64,000 nt of DNA, from assembly GCF_011397635.1 (NCBI RefSeq), contig NC_064764.1:43645455-43709454 (forward strand), given 5' to 3'. Below the pieces are notes generated by a model. That model did not search any database. It saw only the letters and a program-made list of their open reading frames with translations, and had not been told where the DNA came from. This DNA comes from Epinephelus fuscoguttatus. Lineage: Eukaryota; Chordata; Actinopteri; Perciformes; Serranidae. Numbering within the stretch: position 1 is the stretch's first letter; the number at the start of each line of letters is the position of its first letter. Shown here piece by piece: positions 62,337 to 64,000 of this stretch. Made by a program: the position numbers and the translations under genes.

Positions 62337-63557
62337 GGGGTTTGTGAGGCAACAAAAATCAACAAAAAAGACTCCGGAGCAGAGCTCTGATTCACTGAAT
62401 TTTATTGCTCCCACTTTGAAGCACAAAAAAAACTGCTACGTTTCGGTATGGTTGAACCTTCTTCAGGCGAATGTTGCTAACGCTAACGAGCTATGCTAAT
62501 GCTAACGAGCTATGCTACAGCGTGCGTGTCGAGATGGCGTCCAAGGCCAAAAGAAGGAAATGGAGTGGAGCGGAGGAGGAAGTAGTGTGACAGGTCATGG
62601 GTCACCGTCTTAAAGAAACTCCACTGCCGCTGTATGATATTGTTATTTTTAAAGACATAAATATTAAATGAATTTATTACTCGTATCTTTCTGTGGTAGT
62701 GTCTTTTTTGGATTAATTTTTTAAAAAAAATTATATATATTTTTTATATTTAATGAATTTGTATTTTAAGATTGTCCAATTGTGGTTATGAATTTAATTC
62801 TGTGGTTGTCTCTTTGTTAGATTAATTTTTGAATTTTTCAGTTGTATTTTAGTATTGTCCAATTGTAATTAATTAATTAGATTAATTTTTGAATTTTTAA
62901 ATTGTATTTTAGTATTGTCCAATTGTAATTAATTAATTAATTAGATTAATTTTTGAATTTTTAAATTGTATTTTAGTGTTGTCACATTGTAATCCATTAT
63001 AAAATTGTACATTAAATTCTGTGGTTGTGTGTTTATTGGGTTAATTTTAAAATTGTATTTTAAGTGTTGTCCAATTGTAATTAGTGTTGGAATTATGAAT
63101 TGAATTTCCTGGTGTCATGAATTGTTAATATAAACCACTCCTTCTCTGGGCGTGGACAGTAGGTCCCACAGCAGTACAGGCATAAATTCAATCATAAACA
63201 AGAACATTGAACATGACATCCTATCATGGGCTGATGCCAACATTATCCTATCATATGCAAATGCAAAATCATCCTAACCTGGGTGAATGCAAACATCCTC
63301 ATGTAATGTGTAAGTGTAAACATAAACATCATCCAATCATGGACGAGTGCCAACATCATCATAAAACCAGATCAATAAAATCTGGGAGGGTCTGTGCAAG
63401 CATTATCACATACACTCATAAACCATTATACCCCAATAGCATCCTGTTATGTGTTAGGGTGTGGCCCAAATAGGTTCTTTATAAATAAACACACAATATC
63501 CAAATTAAGAGGGGAAGGGGAAGGGAAACCGAGAGACGAGGGAGAGGCACGGGCTTG
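62337..63557 (-). other. unit 7 5' leader
   Basis: Same layout as unit 1, with a short deletion in the last AT-rich repeat near 63,045. His/Cys ORF at 63213-63473. Confidence 0.7.
62435..62468 (-). ncRNA. hammerhead-ribozyme-like core, unit 7 (both boxes present, candidate)
   Basis: Minus strand: GC, CTGAAGA (62466-62460), A, GGT-8-nt loop-ACC, GAAAC (62444-62440), GTA, GC. Stem II is 3 bp, stem I at least 2 bp, and stem III only the palindrome ACGT. Same position relative to ORF1 and same box order as in family A at 11,381-11,419. Weaker stems than family A, so activity is doubtful. Confidence 0.4.
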
Positions 63558-64000
63558 GTTAGGGTGAAGGGAGTTGAGTCTCATCGTCGAAGACGATGAG
63601 ACTAAAAGGCACAGTCCATCATCCCTCCTCAGAGTCCCATCCCATAGACTAAGGTAGTTTGAGGTCAAAGGTCAAGTCCAAGTGGCCGTAGCGTAGAGTC
63701 AATTTGGGGTCAAAATAAAGCTAGAGTCCACATTGTTCTGGTGGGGTTGGGGTCCGTCAGGGTGTATTTAGAGTCAGAGGTCACATCCAAGTTGTGGTAG
63801 ACTGGGGCCAGTTTGGGTTCAAATTAAGTACTAAAATAAACCTGAGTTTGGTTAGTGTGTGTGTGTGTGTGCTGCGTGCGTGCAGCGTGGCGTGTTTTTA
63901 GGAGGGTCAGAGGTCCCTTCCTGGTTGTGGTGGCCTGTAGACAATTAGGGTTCAGATTAAAAAGTCGAGTCCCGTTAGATTTGGTTAGGATTAGGGCCCG
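63558..64000 (-). mobile_element. array unit 8, partial (first 443 bp of 3' tail)
   Basis: Begins with GTTAGGGTGAAGGGAG and the intact 12-bp hairpin, then part 1 of the tail repeats. Cut by the window end, so the array continues to the right. Confidence 0.97.

Larger units (their letters stand above)
56262..63557 (-). mobile_element. array unit 7
   Basis: 7296 bp: tail 56262-57805, ORF2 57806-59976, ORF1 59985-62336, leader 62337-63557. It carries the only copy with a complete hammerhead-like core. Confidence 0.95.
12444..64000 (-). repeat. head-to-tail macro-array of a 7.3-kb Penelope-like element (7 full copies plus 1 partial)
   Basis: GTTAGGGTGAAGG marks each unit start at 12444, 19771, 27047, 34358, 41645, 48949 (GTTAGGGTGAAAGG), 56262 and 63558 (in the 41645 copy one G is lost). 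Unit lengths are 7327, 7276, 7311, 7287, 7304, 7313 and 7296 bp. Copies are nearly identical by eye and differ mostly by short indels. All have the same orientation, with no foreign DNA between units. The left edge is sharp and the right edge lies outside the window. Confidence 0.98.

Noticed and set aside
12444-64000. LTR retrotransposon, DIRS or LINE identity for the array unit
   Set aside because: No LTRs, integrase, tyrosine recombinase or AP endonuclease. The RT motifs and the C-terminal GIY-YIG domain fit Penelope-like elements.

Overview
The window looks like a piece of a vertebrate genome, most likely a teleost fish (inference from gene type, intron structure and repeat content, not proven). 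It has three parts. (1) 1-6,300: AT-rich, repeat-littered DNA holding one plus-strand split gene (about 1,848-6,229). Its large exon encodes a KMT5B/KMT5C (Suv4-20)-like SET domain. Six to seven short downstream exons with GT/AG borders and matching phases add a C2H2-type finger, a charged helical segment, an acidic Ser/Pro-rich region and a Cys-rich/coiled-coil stretch. At least two places show reading-frame breaks. (2) about 6,400-11,420: one minus-strand Penelope-like retroelement (family A). ORF1 (777 aa, intact) carries a C-terminal SGNH-hydrolase-like domain; ORF2 is a Penelope-type reverse transcriptase followed by a GIY-YIG endonuclease, broken by about three frameshifts.

(3) 12,444-64,000: the dominant feature, a head-to-tail array of a 7.3-kb unit: seven complete copies (7,276-7,327 bp each) and the first 443 bp of an eighth that runs off the window. 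Every unit is one minus-strand Penelope-like element of a second family (B) with the same plan as family A: 5' leader, ORF1 (10-residue Q/R/S-rich repeats, conserved helical domain, proline-rich linker, SGNH-hydrolase-like domain), then after 8 nt ORF2 (Penelope RT plus GIY-YIG), then a 1.5-kb 3' tail. The left edge fixes the phase of the unit: homology starts abruptly at GTTAGGGTGAAGG, so the 3' end of the element reads CCCTAAC on its own strand, like the telomere C-strand.

The 3' tail contains four extra degenerate copies, about 200 bp apart, of the sequence encoding the C-terminus of the GIY-YIG domain. Most copies carry 1-3 nt indels, many in homopolymer or GC-rich tracts, so no copy has both ORFs open from end to end, although nearly every segment is open in at least one copy. 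This may be real decay, long-read consensus error, or both. Both families carry in the leader upstream of ORF1 a hammerhead-ribozyme-like core (CTGARGA, stem, GAAACGT), and they share the ORF1 helical and SGNH domains.

How the parts could work together (inference): ORF1 is the nucleic-acid-binding/esterase partner, ORF2 copies the RNA, and a self-cleaving leader motif could process transcripts of the tandem array into monomers. No tRNA, rRNA or CRISPR was seen.
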